In this document: piece by piece, positions 1 through 6,106 of the stretch | Numbering within the stretch: the first letter of the stretch is position 1 | How the letters are laid out: every line of letters begins with the position of its first letter | Origin: DATDRQ01 sp035291645 | GTDB taxonomy: Bacteria > Chloroflexota > Anaerolineae > Anaerolineales > UBA4823 | Direction of reading: 5' to 3' | Length of the DNA stretch: 16,733 nt | NCBI GenBank assembly: GCA_035291645.1 | Contig: DATDRQ010000106.1 | Span: forward strand, 1-16,733 | Notes under the pieces: model-generated | The model's database searches: none | The model's input: the letters and a program-made list of their open reading frames with translations, nothing else | Told to the model about the DNA's origin: nothing | Translations under genes and position numbers: made by a program

Positions 1-555
1 GTCGGCGTTCGCACCGAGAACCGGAACGCCGGTGCAGCGGTCGATGATAACAATGCCCAGACCCAGGAAGTGATCGCGGCATTGCGGGGCATGGGCGTGG
101 CGGAGCGAGACATCCAGACCACCAACTTCAGCATCTATCCACAACAGCAGTACGATGACCAGGGGCAGCTAACCGGCACGACTTACGTGGTCGAGAACAC
201 CGTTCAGGTGACGATCCGCGACCTGGATCAGCTGGGCGACCTTCTGGGCGCCTCCGTCGATGCCGGCGCTAACTCGGTTTACGGCATCCAGTTCGACGTC
301 GAGAACAAGGAGGAGGCTCTTTCAGAAGCTCGCCAGAATGCTGTTGACAATGCCGCAGCCCAGGCGCAGGACCTGGCCCAGGCAGCCGGCGTTACCCTGG
401 GAGAGATCCAGTCGCTCAGTACGGCTAGCAGCTTCCCATCGCCGATCTTCGATGGTCGGGGCGGCGGGGCAGAAGCCGCCGCTTCGCAGGTGCCGATAGC
501 GCCCGGTCAACTGACCGTTAATGTGGACGTCACCGTCGTCTATACGATCGAGTAA
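1..555 (+). CDS. SIMPL-domain (DUF541, YggE-like) protein, 3' part
   Basis: The reading frame is open from base 1, so the 5' end with any signal peptide lies outside the window; 184 residues are visible, ending at TAA. The sequence fits the C-terminal half of SIMPL/DUF541 proteins. It has the 'VIAALRGMGVAERDIQTTNF' segment followed by 'SIYPQQ', a 'TYVVENTVQVTIRDLDQLG' strand-turn-helix, the 'AGANSVYGIQFDVENK' segment and an AAAQAQDLAQAAGVTLGEI helix. The C-terminus ends in a 'LTVNVDVTVVYTIE' strand. Family members are usually periplasmic or surface-associated and have no agreed biochemical activity; E. coli YggE is linked to oxidative stress. A strong terminator 26 bases downstream ends the unit. 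The family call is secure; the role is unknown. Confidence 0.85.
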   Translation, partial: VGVRTENRNAGAAVDDNNAQTQEVIAALRGMGVAERDIQTTNFSIYPQQQYDDQGQLTGTTYVVENTVQVTIRDLDQLGDLLGASVDAGANSVYGIQFDVENKEEALSEARQNAVDNAAAQAQDLAQAAGVTLGEIQSLSTASSFPSPIFDGRGGGAEAAASQVPIAPGQLTVNVDVTVVYTIE

Positions 556-581
556 GCCGAATTTCTGATAATCCCCCCTTG

Positions 582-619
582 AAAAGGTAGCGAACCTTCC
601 CCGGTTCGCTACCTTTTTT
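582..619 (+). terminator. Intrinsic terminator after the SIMPL gene
   Basis: A perfect 15-bp stem (582-596 pairing with 603-617, arms AAAAGGTAGCGAACC and its complement) has a 6-base loop (TTCCCC) and ends in six T's (614-619). It lies 26 bases after the stop codon. Because the arms start with AAAA, the reverse strand also ends in a T-run, so it could work in both directions. Confidence 0.92.
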
Positions 620-631
620 CGTGCGATCGTT

Positions 632-637
632 TAGAAT
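632..637 (+). promoter_or_regulatory. Possible -10 element (TAGAAT) for a leaderless PH-domain gene
   Basis: TAGAAT lies 8 bases before the GTG start at 646, just past the terminator. No Shine-Dalgarno sequence fits between them, so transcription would begin at or within a base or two of the start codon. No convincing -35 is visible. This is an inference from position and motif only. Confidence 0.35.
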
Positions 638-645
638 TACGCCCG

Positions 646-1551
646 GTGAACGACGCCTACCAGTTTCGTCCTCCAATACGCACCGGGTTGGTCTTCCACG
701 CCATGGCCGGGATCGTTTTGATCGCCGCAGGTGCCTGGTGTCTGTGGAAAGCTGCCCAGGCGGAGGTGGGACCGCTATTCCTGCTCTACCTGCTCCCCAT
801 CCTGGCGGTCATCGCAATACTACCCTTGCTCGGTTACCGGGCGTACGCGTTATTAAGAGCCTCCTATCTGCTGGAACGAAATGGTCTCCGCCTGCGCTGG
901 GGCCTGCGCGAGGAAGATATCCCCATGGATCGCGTGCAATGGGTCCGTCCTGCCAGGGATCGGGACGCGCTACCGCTGCCGCGGGTGCGCTGGCCAGGAG
1001 CAGTGGTCGGAGTACGCCACATGCCGGACGGCCTTCCGGTGGAGTTCCTGGCAGCCCATTCCCGGCCGCTGATTCTGATCGCCGCCTCCCGTCGGGTTTA
1101 TGCAATCGCCCCGGCAGATCCGGCCAGGTTCCTGGAGGTCTACCAGGATTTTGCCGAATTGGGCTCTCTTTCGCCGCTGCCGGCGCGCTCGGTTTTTCCC
1201 TCTTTCCTGCTGGCCCGGGTTTGGTCAGCCCCGCTTGCCCGCTACTTGCTGGTCGCCGGGTTTGCGCTGGCGATGCTCTTGTTGGCTATCGTCAGTTTTA
1301 TCATCCCTGCTCGTCCAACGATCTCGCTGGGGTTGCAGCTGGAGGGCGCTCAGTCTGAACCTGTACCATCGATCCAGCTGCTGCTGCTCCCGCTCTTGAA
1401 CACTTTCTTCTTCCTGGCAGATGGGCTCGCCGGGCTGTTCTTCTTTCGCCGGGATGAAAAGCACCTGCTGGCCTACCTGCTCTGGGGCGGCAGCATTTTC
1501 GCGGGCTTGCTCTTTCTGGTAGGGGTGTACTTCATCGCTGTAACGGCGTGA
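646..1551 (+). CDS. PH-domain-like polytopic membrane protein
   Basis: A 301-residue membrane protein starting at GTG. Two hydrophobic segments (about residues 16-37 and 44-64) are followed by a soluble region (about 72-175) that begins 'SYLLERNGLRLRWGLREEDI' and continues 'PMDRVQWVRPARDRDALPLP'. This resembles bacterial PH-like domains inserted in membrane proteins. The C-terminal third is again hydrophobic, with about three segments (around 205-227, 244-268 and 276-299). The family is of unknown function; members of this type are proposed to act at the membrane surface. The GTG start is chosen because it is the first start after the terminator and directly follows a -10-like TAGAAT. The stop codon touches the first DnaA-box-like nonamer downstream. 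Confidence 0.7.
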   Translation: MNDAYQFRPPIRTGLVFHAMAGIVLIAAGAWCLWKAAQAEVGPLFLLYLLPILAVIAILPLLGYRAYALLRASYLLERNGLRLRWGLREEDIPMDRVQWVRPARDRDALPLPRVRWPGAVVGVRHMPDGLPVEFLAAHSRPLILIAASRRVYAIAPADPARFLEVYQDFAELGSLSPLPARSVFPSFLLARVWSAPLARYLLVAGFALAMLLLAIVSFIIPARPTISLGLQLEGAQSEPVPSIQLLLLPLLNTFFFLADGLAGLFFFRRDEKHLLAYLLWGGSIFAGLLFLVGVYFIAVTA

Positions 1552-1635
1552 TTTTCCACAGAAAAGCATTCGTTATCCACCCTCAACCGGAGCTTTTCCA
1601 CCGAAGATTGTTCTTTATCCACAGACCTATCCACC
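1552..1635 (+). repeat. Phased array of five DnaA-box-like nonamers
   Basis: Five nonamers lie in the same orientation: TTTTCCACA 1552-1560, TTATCCACC 1573-1581, TTTTCCACC 1594-1602, TTATCCACA 1615-1623 and CTATCCACC 1627-1635. The first and fourth match the DnaA-box consensus TTWTNCACA exactly, the second and third differ only at the last base, and the fifth differs at two. The first four begin exactly 21 bp apart, about two helical turns, and the last 12 bp further on. The spacers between boxes are not conserved, so this is not a simple tandem duplication. The array fills most of the gap between the PH-domain gene and the DUF92 gene. No dnaA or dnaN gene and no clear AT-rich unwinding region is visible. 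It could be an origin, a DnaA-titration or reactivation site, or a DnaA-responsive control region. Confidence 0.72.
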
Positions 1636-1667
1636 GCTCGAAATTCTTTCTCCGTCCAGGCTAAACC

Positions 1668-2468
1668 ATGCAGCTACCCATCGGATTTGCAGCCGCCGCC
1701 CTGATCGGATTTCTCTCTTTCCGGGCAGGCGCTCTCGACCGCAGCGGGGCCTGGGCGGCAACCCTCACCGGAGGCCTGGTCTTCGGATTGGGAGGTCTGC
1801 CCTGGGCGGCCTTGCTGTTGGCGTTTTTCGCCTCTTCAAGCGTACTTTCCCGGGCATTCCGCAGAAGCAAATTAACGTTGGACGAGAAGTTTTCTAAGGG
1901 CAGCCGGCGCGATGCCGGACAGGTGCTCGCCAATGGAGGCCTGGGGGCCCTGCTCGCGGCTGTCTCTGTCCTGTTTCCCCAGGGAGATTGGTTCTGGATC
2001 GCTTATATCGGCGCGATGGCGGCGGTGAACGCCGACACCTGGGCGACCGAACTGGGCGTGCTCGGCAAAAGCGAGCCGCGCTCGATCATCTCTTACAGGC
2101 GGGTGGAAAAAGGCACTTCAGGAGGGGTAAGCCCGGCCGGTTATCTGGCGGCCCTGGCAGGGGCAGCGCTGATCGGGCTGGTTGCAGCGCTCTTCTCGCC
2201 CACTTTGCCGGCCCTGTCTTTGATGGCAGTATCGATCTTGGGCGGTCTGTTTGGTTCTACCCTGGATTCCCTGCTGGGGGCCACGCTGCAGGCCATCTAC
2301 TGGTGCCCGCAGTGCCGGAAGGAGACCGAACGCCACCTACTGCATACCTGCGGTACGCCAACGACCCGGCTGCGCGGCTTGCGCTGGCTGGACAACGACC
2401 TGGTGAACTTCGCCTGCTCGCTGGCTGGGGCTGCCGTCGCAACGTTAGTCGGCTGGGTACTCTTCTAA
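1668..2468 (+). CDS. DUF92 (TMEM19/VTE6-like) integral membrane protein
   Basis: A 266-residue, strongly hydrophobic protein with about six membrane segments and the conserved DUF92 motifs. These are KGSRRDAGQVLANGG (77-91), the NADTWATE box (121-128), RRVEKGTSGGVS (144-155), LDSLLGATLQA (199-209) and LDNDLVNF (241-248). A small Cys cluster, C213-x2-C216-x11-C228, near the C-terminus is also typical of the family. The best-studied homologue, plant and cyanobacterial VTE6, is a phytyl-phosphate kinase acting on an isoprenyl phosphate, so a prenyl-phosphate kinase role is possible but unproven here. The ATG start has no Shine-Dalgarno sequence, and the upstream region is the DnaA-box-like array. 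It is convergent with moaA, with 35 bases between the stops and no clear terminator. Confidence 0.85.
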   Translation: MQLPIGFAAAALIGFLSFRAGALDRSGAWAATLTGGLVFGLGGLPWAALLLAFFASSSVLSRAFRRSKLTLDEKFSKGSRRDAGQVLANGGLGALLAAVSVLFPQGDWFWIAYIGAMAAVNADTWATELGVLGKSEPRSIISYRRVEKGTSGGVSPAGYLAALAGAALIGLVAALFSPTLPALSLMAVSILGGLFGSTLDSLLGATLQAIYWCPQCRKETERHLLHTCGTPTTRLRGLRWLDNDLVNFACSLAGAAVATLVGWVLF

Positions 2469-2503
2469 AACGGTCCCCATTCCATTCGGAGAAAACAAGA
2501 ACT

Positions 2504-3484
2504 CTAGCCGCCGATCTCGCTCATCACCCGGTTGAGCGGGATGAGGCCATCGGCCAATCCGTGCCCCCAGGGTTTGTGCCAGATCCCCTCCAAAAGCAGC
2601 TGGCGCAGGTCAGCCTGGCTGGCGCCCGAGCGCAGTGGCGCCAGCAAGTCGACCTCATTCTCGCGCAGCAGGCACAGGCGCAGGCGCCCATCGGCGGTCA
2701 GGCGGGCCCGGTTGCACTGAGCGCAGAAGGGCTGGGTTACCGACGAGATGAATCCCACATCTCCCTTAGCGCCGGGCAGGTGGTACAGGCGGGTTTCCCC
2801 ATCCAATTTTCCGCCATCGACCAGATCGAGAGGCCCCAGATGGGCTTCGATGCGCGCCAGCATCTCTTCGGCGGTGACCACCTGGTTGCGTTGCAGGTCG
2901 GTGGCGCCGGCGAAAGGCATCATTTCGATAAAGCGCACCTGCCAGGGGTGCTCGTTCGTCAGGTTAGCCAGGGGAATAACATCGTTCTCGTTATAGCCCT
3001 TAACGATGACGGCATTGATCTTGATCGGGGTCAGCCCGGCCTGTTCGGCGGCCAGGATGCCCTCCCAGACGTCTTCCACCTTGCCCCAACGGGTGAGCCG
3101 GCGGAACTTATCCGGATCCAGCGTATCCACGCTCACATTGACGCGCTGCAATCCGGCTGCCGCCAGAGGGCGAGCCAGACGAGAGAGCAATACACCGTTG
3201 GTCGTCATGGATACCGAATGCACGCCGGGGGTGAGGGCGATGCCGCGCACCAGGTCGACGATGTGGGCCCGCACGGTTGGCTCCCCGCCGGTCAGGCGAA
3301 ACTTGTGAAAGCCCAGGCTGGCGAACAGGCGCACGAAAAACAGCACCTCTTCGTCCTGCATCAGCTCTGCGTTGGGGCGGAAGGTCATATCCTCCGGCAT
3401 GCAGTAAACGCAGCGCAGATTGCAGTGATCGGTCAGGCTTATTCGTAAGTAGGAGATCGAGCGTCCGAAGCGGTCGAGGGCCAT
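2504..3484 (-). CDS. moaA: GTP 3',8-cyclase MoaA (molybdenum cofactor synthesis)
   Basis: A 326-residue radical SAM enzyme for the first step of molybdopterin synthesis, converting GTP to 3',8-cyclo-7,8-dihydro-GTP with MoaC acting next. The N-terminal CX3CX2C cluster is C21, C25 and C28 ('DHCNLRCVYC'). The SAM-binding GGEP is at 66-69. The second, substrate-binding cluster CX2CX13C is C254, C257 and C271. The chain ends in the Gly-Gly tail that MoaA needs for activity ('MSEIGG'). Length and motifs are complete, so it should be active. No other moa, mog or molybdoenzyme gene is in the window. The ATG start lacks a Shine-Dalgarno sequence; TATTCT lies 6 bases before it and a TATAAT lies further upstream. 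Confidence 0.97.
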   Translation of the reverse strand: MALDRFGRSISYLRISLTDHCNLRCVYCMPEDMTFRPNAELMQDEEVLFFVRLFASLGFHKFRLTGGEPTVRAHIVDLVRGIALTPGVHSVSMTTNGVLLSRLARPLAAAGLQRVNVSVDTLDPDKFRRLTRWGKVEDVWEGILAAEQAGLTPIKINAVIVKGYNENDVIPLANLTNEHPWQVRFIEMMPFAGATDLQRNQVVTAEEMLARIEAHLGPLDLVDGGKLDGETRLYHLPGAKGDVGFISSVTQPFCAQCNRARLTADGRLRLCLLRENEVDLLAPLRSGASQADLRQLLLEGIWHKPWGHGLADGLIPLNRVMSEIGG

Positions 3485-3490
3485 TGAGGA

Positions 3491-3538
3491 AGAATACCGT
3501 TAAGAGGAATTTTTAAGATAAAACTCGTCAAAATTATA
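3491..3538 (-). promoter_or_regulatory. Candidate -10 elements upstream of moaA
   Basis: Reading on the minus strand, a perfect TATAAT lies at 3538-3533 and a TATTCT at 3496-3491, in an AT-rich 98-base gap between the HicB/DinB-like gene and moaA. The nearer hexamer is only 6 bases from the ATG, which would give a leaderless mRNA. The farther one would give a leader of roughly 40 bases. No good -35 is seen for either. The gap suggests that moaA has its own promoter rather than depending on the upstream gene. Confidence 0.4.
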
Positions 3539-3582
3539 CCCCGATAATGCCCAATTGTGAGGAGGGGTCCTTACCAGTCGAA

Positions 3583-4287
3583 TCATCCCCCGGTTAGCTT
3601 CCGGATGTGCAAGGTGTGATCGCGCTCGTGCCAGACGGCGCGGCGCAGCAGCTTGCGCGGGCTCCAGAATTCGCCATCCATGCCAATCACCAGCCGAGAG
3701 TCCGCCAGGGAGGGGAGCTGCTCGACGAGCAACTGGCGGACGGCCTCCAGGCGCTCGAAGGGCTCTTCGAGCACCTTGGCGCGCGGGAAGGCCAGCCCCA
3801 GGCGGTCCAGGTACCACCATTCGGCTCCGCCCACGTGCCCCAGGATGCCGGAGATGCTCCAGCGTTCGCCGGGCTGTCTGGCGTTCAACTCTTGCGGGCT
3901 GAGGTGGGTGACTTCCGCCAGCAGGTCGGCCCGGCTCCAGGCGAGCAGATTCAGCCCGCGCTGGATGTCCACCTCGCTAAGGGGTTTCCAGTCGTGACGG
4001 AACCAGGCGTTGACTTCGTACCCTTCAGAAGCCAGATCGTAGGCCTTATCGATGGAATACACTTCCCAGGTCTCCTCAACCTGCATCTCTGGTTCCAGCG
4101 GCTCGAGCCAGGGGCTGGGTTCGTGGCGGGCGATCCAATCCACGTATTCGGAGAATGCTGCGGACAGGCCTGTAAAGGCCTGGTCTGCGTCTGCTCCGTA
4201 GGCGAAGCAGCCGGGGTGCTCGAGCGCCCAGGCGACCGCCCTGCCCTCGTAACCGCTTTCGATGCCGACCCTCAGGATCGTATCCAT
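3583..4287 (-). CDS. HicB-like N-terminal region fused to a DinB-like domain
   Basis: A 234-residue protein. Residues 1-55 have the shape of a HicB-type fold: a short strand, then 'PGCFAYGADADQAFTGLSAA' and 'FSEYVDWIA'. About 105-234 resemble the DinB/YfiT four-helix family. That part includes 'WSISGILGHVGGAEWWYLDR' with H151 and the C-terminal 'WHERDHTLHIRKL' with H220, H224 and H227, which could supply the usual metal-binding histidines. DinB-like proteins are often thiol-dependent transferases or have no known activity; HicB-like domains are usually antitoxin partners. No hicA-like gene is next to it. The ATG at 4287 is preferred over an in-frame TTG at 4347, because the added 20 residues are basic and unlike the family. 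The assignment of the N-terminal fold is tentative. Confidence 0.72.
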   Translation of the reverse strand: MDTILRVGIESGYEGRAVAWALEHPGCFAYGADADQAFTGLSAAFSEYVDWIARHEPSPWLEPLEPEMQVEETWEVYSIDKAYDLASEGYEVNAWFRHDWKPLSEVDIQRGLNLLAWSRADLLAEVTHLSPQELNARQPGERWSISGILGHVGGAEWWYLDRLGLAFPRAKVLEEPFERLEAVRQLLVEQLPSLADSRLVIGMDGEFWSPRKLLRRAVWHERDHTLHIRKLTGG

Positions 4288-4416
4288 TTCCCTTTTTTGA
4301 TACGACGGTTTTCGAATCCTTACGCGTGGTCCGGAAACCGCACCCAACTTATTATGGATGACTTAATTACGAATTTAGGACAGGCCTTCTCGGACCCATC
4401 CGCTCCTAAGAGCTGA

Positions 4417-5403
4417 CTACATCCAGCCCCGCCGCTGGATCCACGTATACATACCAATCGGCGTCGCCACGATGATCGCCATGGTAATGATCAGTGCAGT
4501 CCGGTCGGTCCAGATGTCCAACGGCGCGGCCGGTCCGAAGAAGTTCATGCCGAAGAAGCCGGTGATGAAGGTCAATGGCATGAACAGGACCGTGATCACC
4601 GTCAGGGTTCTCATGATCTCGTTCATGCGGTTGTTGATAACCGACAGGTAAGTGTCGAGCGCGCCGCTGACCAGGTCGCGGATGCTCTCGGTGATGTCGT
4701 GCAGCCGGACCAGGTGGTCGTAAACATCCCGGTAGTAGATGCGCGCCTTGACGTCGATCACCTTGTAGTCGTCGCGGGCCAGTTTGTTGAGCACCTCGCG
4801 CTGCGGACCGATGATGCGGCGCAGGTGCAGGGCAGTTCGCTTGAGCTGGAAAATTTGCTCCAGCGTGTTTGGGGAGGGTTGGCTGAAGACCTGGTCCTCG
4901 GCTTCGTCGATTGCTGCGTCCAGGTCCTCGACCACCGGCATGTAGCTGGCGACCACCTCGTCGACCAGCCGGTAAAGCAGGTGATCCGCTCCGTTGAGCA
5001 GGTGACGCTCGTCGCGGTGGGAGAGATCCCAGACGCGCTCGATGGCAACCAGCTCTTCGTCGTGGTGGGTAACCATGTAGTTCTGTCCAAGGAAAACATC
5101 CAGTTCATCGGTTTCCAGGTGCCCGCCTCCGTCTGTTTCGAAGTGCACCGCGTGAAAAACGATATACAAGTAATCTCCCCAGTCGTCGATCTTGGGCACG
5201 TGGGATTCCTGCAAGGCGTCGTCGATCGCCAGCGGGTGGAAGTGAAACACCTCCCGCAGGATCGGTTCGTCTTGCTCGGGGGGATTGCCCTGGAAGTCTA
5301 CCCATAGCAGACCTTCCACGTCCTGCAGGACGTCCTGGAATTGATCCACCCGAATGTCGGTTTTTAACTCTCCGGTGGAGGAGAAATAAAGCGTTCGGAT
5401 CAT
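4417..5403 (-). CDS. corA: CorA-family magnesium/divalent cation channel
   Basis: A 328-residue protein of normal CorA length. The N-terminal cytoplasmic domain (about 1-160) is followed by a long helical stalk (about 160-265). Two membrane helices are at the C-terminus: about 267-287, ending in the signature GMN (residues 285-287, 'FFGMNFF'), and about 302-321. A short basic tail, 'QRRGWM', follows. CorA forms pentamers that carry Mg2+, and sometimes Co2+ or Ni2+, down the gradient into the cell. The ATG overlaps the stop of the upstream kinase-like gene by 4 bases (ATGA), and a GGAG lies 7 bases before it, so the two are probably translated from one message. CorA homologues specific for other cations, such as ZntB, are an alternative but usually lack this exact GMN setting. 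Confidence 0.93.
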   Translation of the reverse strand: MIRTLYFSSTGELKTDIRVDQFQDVLQDVEGLLWVDFQGNPPEQDEPILREVFHFHPLAIDDALQESHVPKIDDWGDYLYIVFHAVHFETDGGGHLETDELDVFLGQNYMVTHHDEELVAIERVWDLSHRDERHLLNGADHLLYRLVDEVVASYMPVVEDLDAAIDEAEDQVFSQPSPNTLEQIFQLKRTALHLRRIIGPQREVLNKLARDDYKVIDVKARIYYRDVYDHLVRLHDITESIRDLVSGALDTYLSVINNRMNEIMRTLTVITVLFMPLTFITGFFGMNFFGPAAPLDIWTDRTALIITMAIIVATPIGMYTWIQRRGWM

Positions 5404-5984
5404 GGATGTGCTCCATTTGGGTAGGATTCGATTGCGCCGCGCAGCGCGGCGATCAGGCTGGGGTAATCCAGCCCGGAAAAATCGGTGGTGTCGACCTCGA
5501 AGAGTGGCCCCTCGATCGCGAGAGCCGCATAATCACCCCTTTCCAGCGAAGCCTGGATATCCGTATACGTCAGATGATCCAGGTGGCCGGGGTGGCGTCC
5601 AGGGCTCTCCCCCCGGCGCTTAAAGCGCTCCAGGAGCGCCTCCCGGCTGGCATGGCAGTGGATTTGAAGCAGCTGCACACCGTAGCGCTGCTGAATATCC
5701 TGGAATTTGGCGCTGTCGACCTGTATCTTAAAGTTGGCCTCCACAGCCAGGGAACGGCCCGCTTCTAACTGGGATTGTACGCAGTAATACAGGATGTCGT
5801 AGGTTGCCAGGCTGAGCAGCCTGGAGAACGCCACGTCCTTGCTCCCCAGACGGTCGAATAGTCGCTCCTTGATCCCGTCCTTATAGATAAACGGCAGGCC
5901 CAGGTCCGCCGCCAGGCGCGCGCCCAGGGTGGTCTTACCGGTGCAAGGGGCACCGCTGATCAGGAGCAGGATCGGCGCTGGCAT
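5400..5984 (-). CDS. P-loop kinase-like ATPase (AAA_33 type)
   Basis: A 194-residue single-domain P-loop protein. Walker A is at residues 11-18 (GAPCTGKT) after a hydrophobic strand 'ILLLIS'. Later features are 'GRSLAVEANF' at the second strand and a lid-like basic segment 'LLERFKRRGESPGRHPGHLD'. Size and order match the AAA_33/zeta-toxin-like kinases, which phosphorylate small molecules or nucleotides; the substrate is not identifiable. It is the first gene of a two-gene unit with corA (4-bp overlap). The ATG has a weak AGGGA 2 bases upstream and a TAGAAT 10 bases upstream, so it may have a very short leader. Confidence 0.75.
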   Translation of the reverse strand: MPAPILLLISGAPCTGKTTLGARLAADLGLPFIYKDGIKERLFDRLGSKDVAFSRLLSLATYDILYYCVQSQLEAGRSLAVEANFKIQVDSAKFQDIQQRYGVQLLQIHCHASREALLERFKRRGESPGRHPGHLDHLTYTDIQASLERGDYAALAIEGPLFEVDTTDFSGLDYPSLIAALRGAIESYPNGAHP

Positions 5985-6106
5985 GTCCCTGGATATTCTA
6001 TCACTTCAAGAGACGGCTTGCTCGCCGGCCTCATGAAGTGGGTCTGGGCGGTGATAAAATGGAACCCGGTCCACTCCCCTGTTTTCGGCCTTCCGAGGCT
6101 GTTTAA
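5985..6106. promoter_or_regulatory. Divergent intergenic region between kinase-like gene and GT39-like gene
   Basis: The 122-base gap separates genes read in opposite directions, so it must hold both promoters. Candidate -10s are TAGAAT on the minus strand (6000-5995) and TAAAAT on the plus strand (6055-6060). Neither has a good -35. A 7-bp inverted repeat, CACTTCA (6002-6008) and TGAAGTG (6034-6040), and the nested pair TATCAC (5999-6004) and GTGATA (6051-6056) lie between the two -10s. They could be operator half-sites, but their significance is unproven. Confidence 0.4.

Noticed and set aside
135..143. CTATCCACA, a DnaA-box-like nonamer in the SIMPL gene
   Set aside because: Single, isolated, and encodes part of the SIYPQQ motif; not part of the phased array.
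2102..2110. GGTGGAAAA, an inverted box-like nonamer inside the DUF92 gene
   Set aside because: It encodes the conserved RVEK segment of DUF92, so protein conservation explains it; kept only as a note beside the array.
2469..2503. Possible bidirectional terminator between the convergent DUF92 and moaA genes
   Set aside because: No stable stem or T-run could be drawn in the 35 bases.
1988..3448. A 486-codon plus-strand frame across DUF92 and moaA
   Set aside because: It is the antisense/offset shadow of two well-supported genes with conserved motifs and has no recognisable domain.
3607..4416. A 269-codon plus-strand frame opposite the HicB/DinB-like gene
   Set aside because: Antisense shadow; its sequence has no domain features, while the opposite strand shows HicB-like and DinB-like patterns.
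5435..5451. GC-only palindrome CGCCGCGC-A-GCGCGGCG
   Set aside because: It lies inside the coding end of the kinase-like gene, has no T-run and is the sort of palindrome expected in GC-rich coding DNA.
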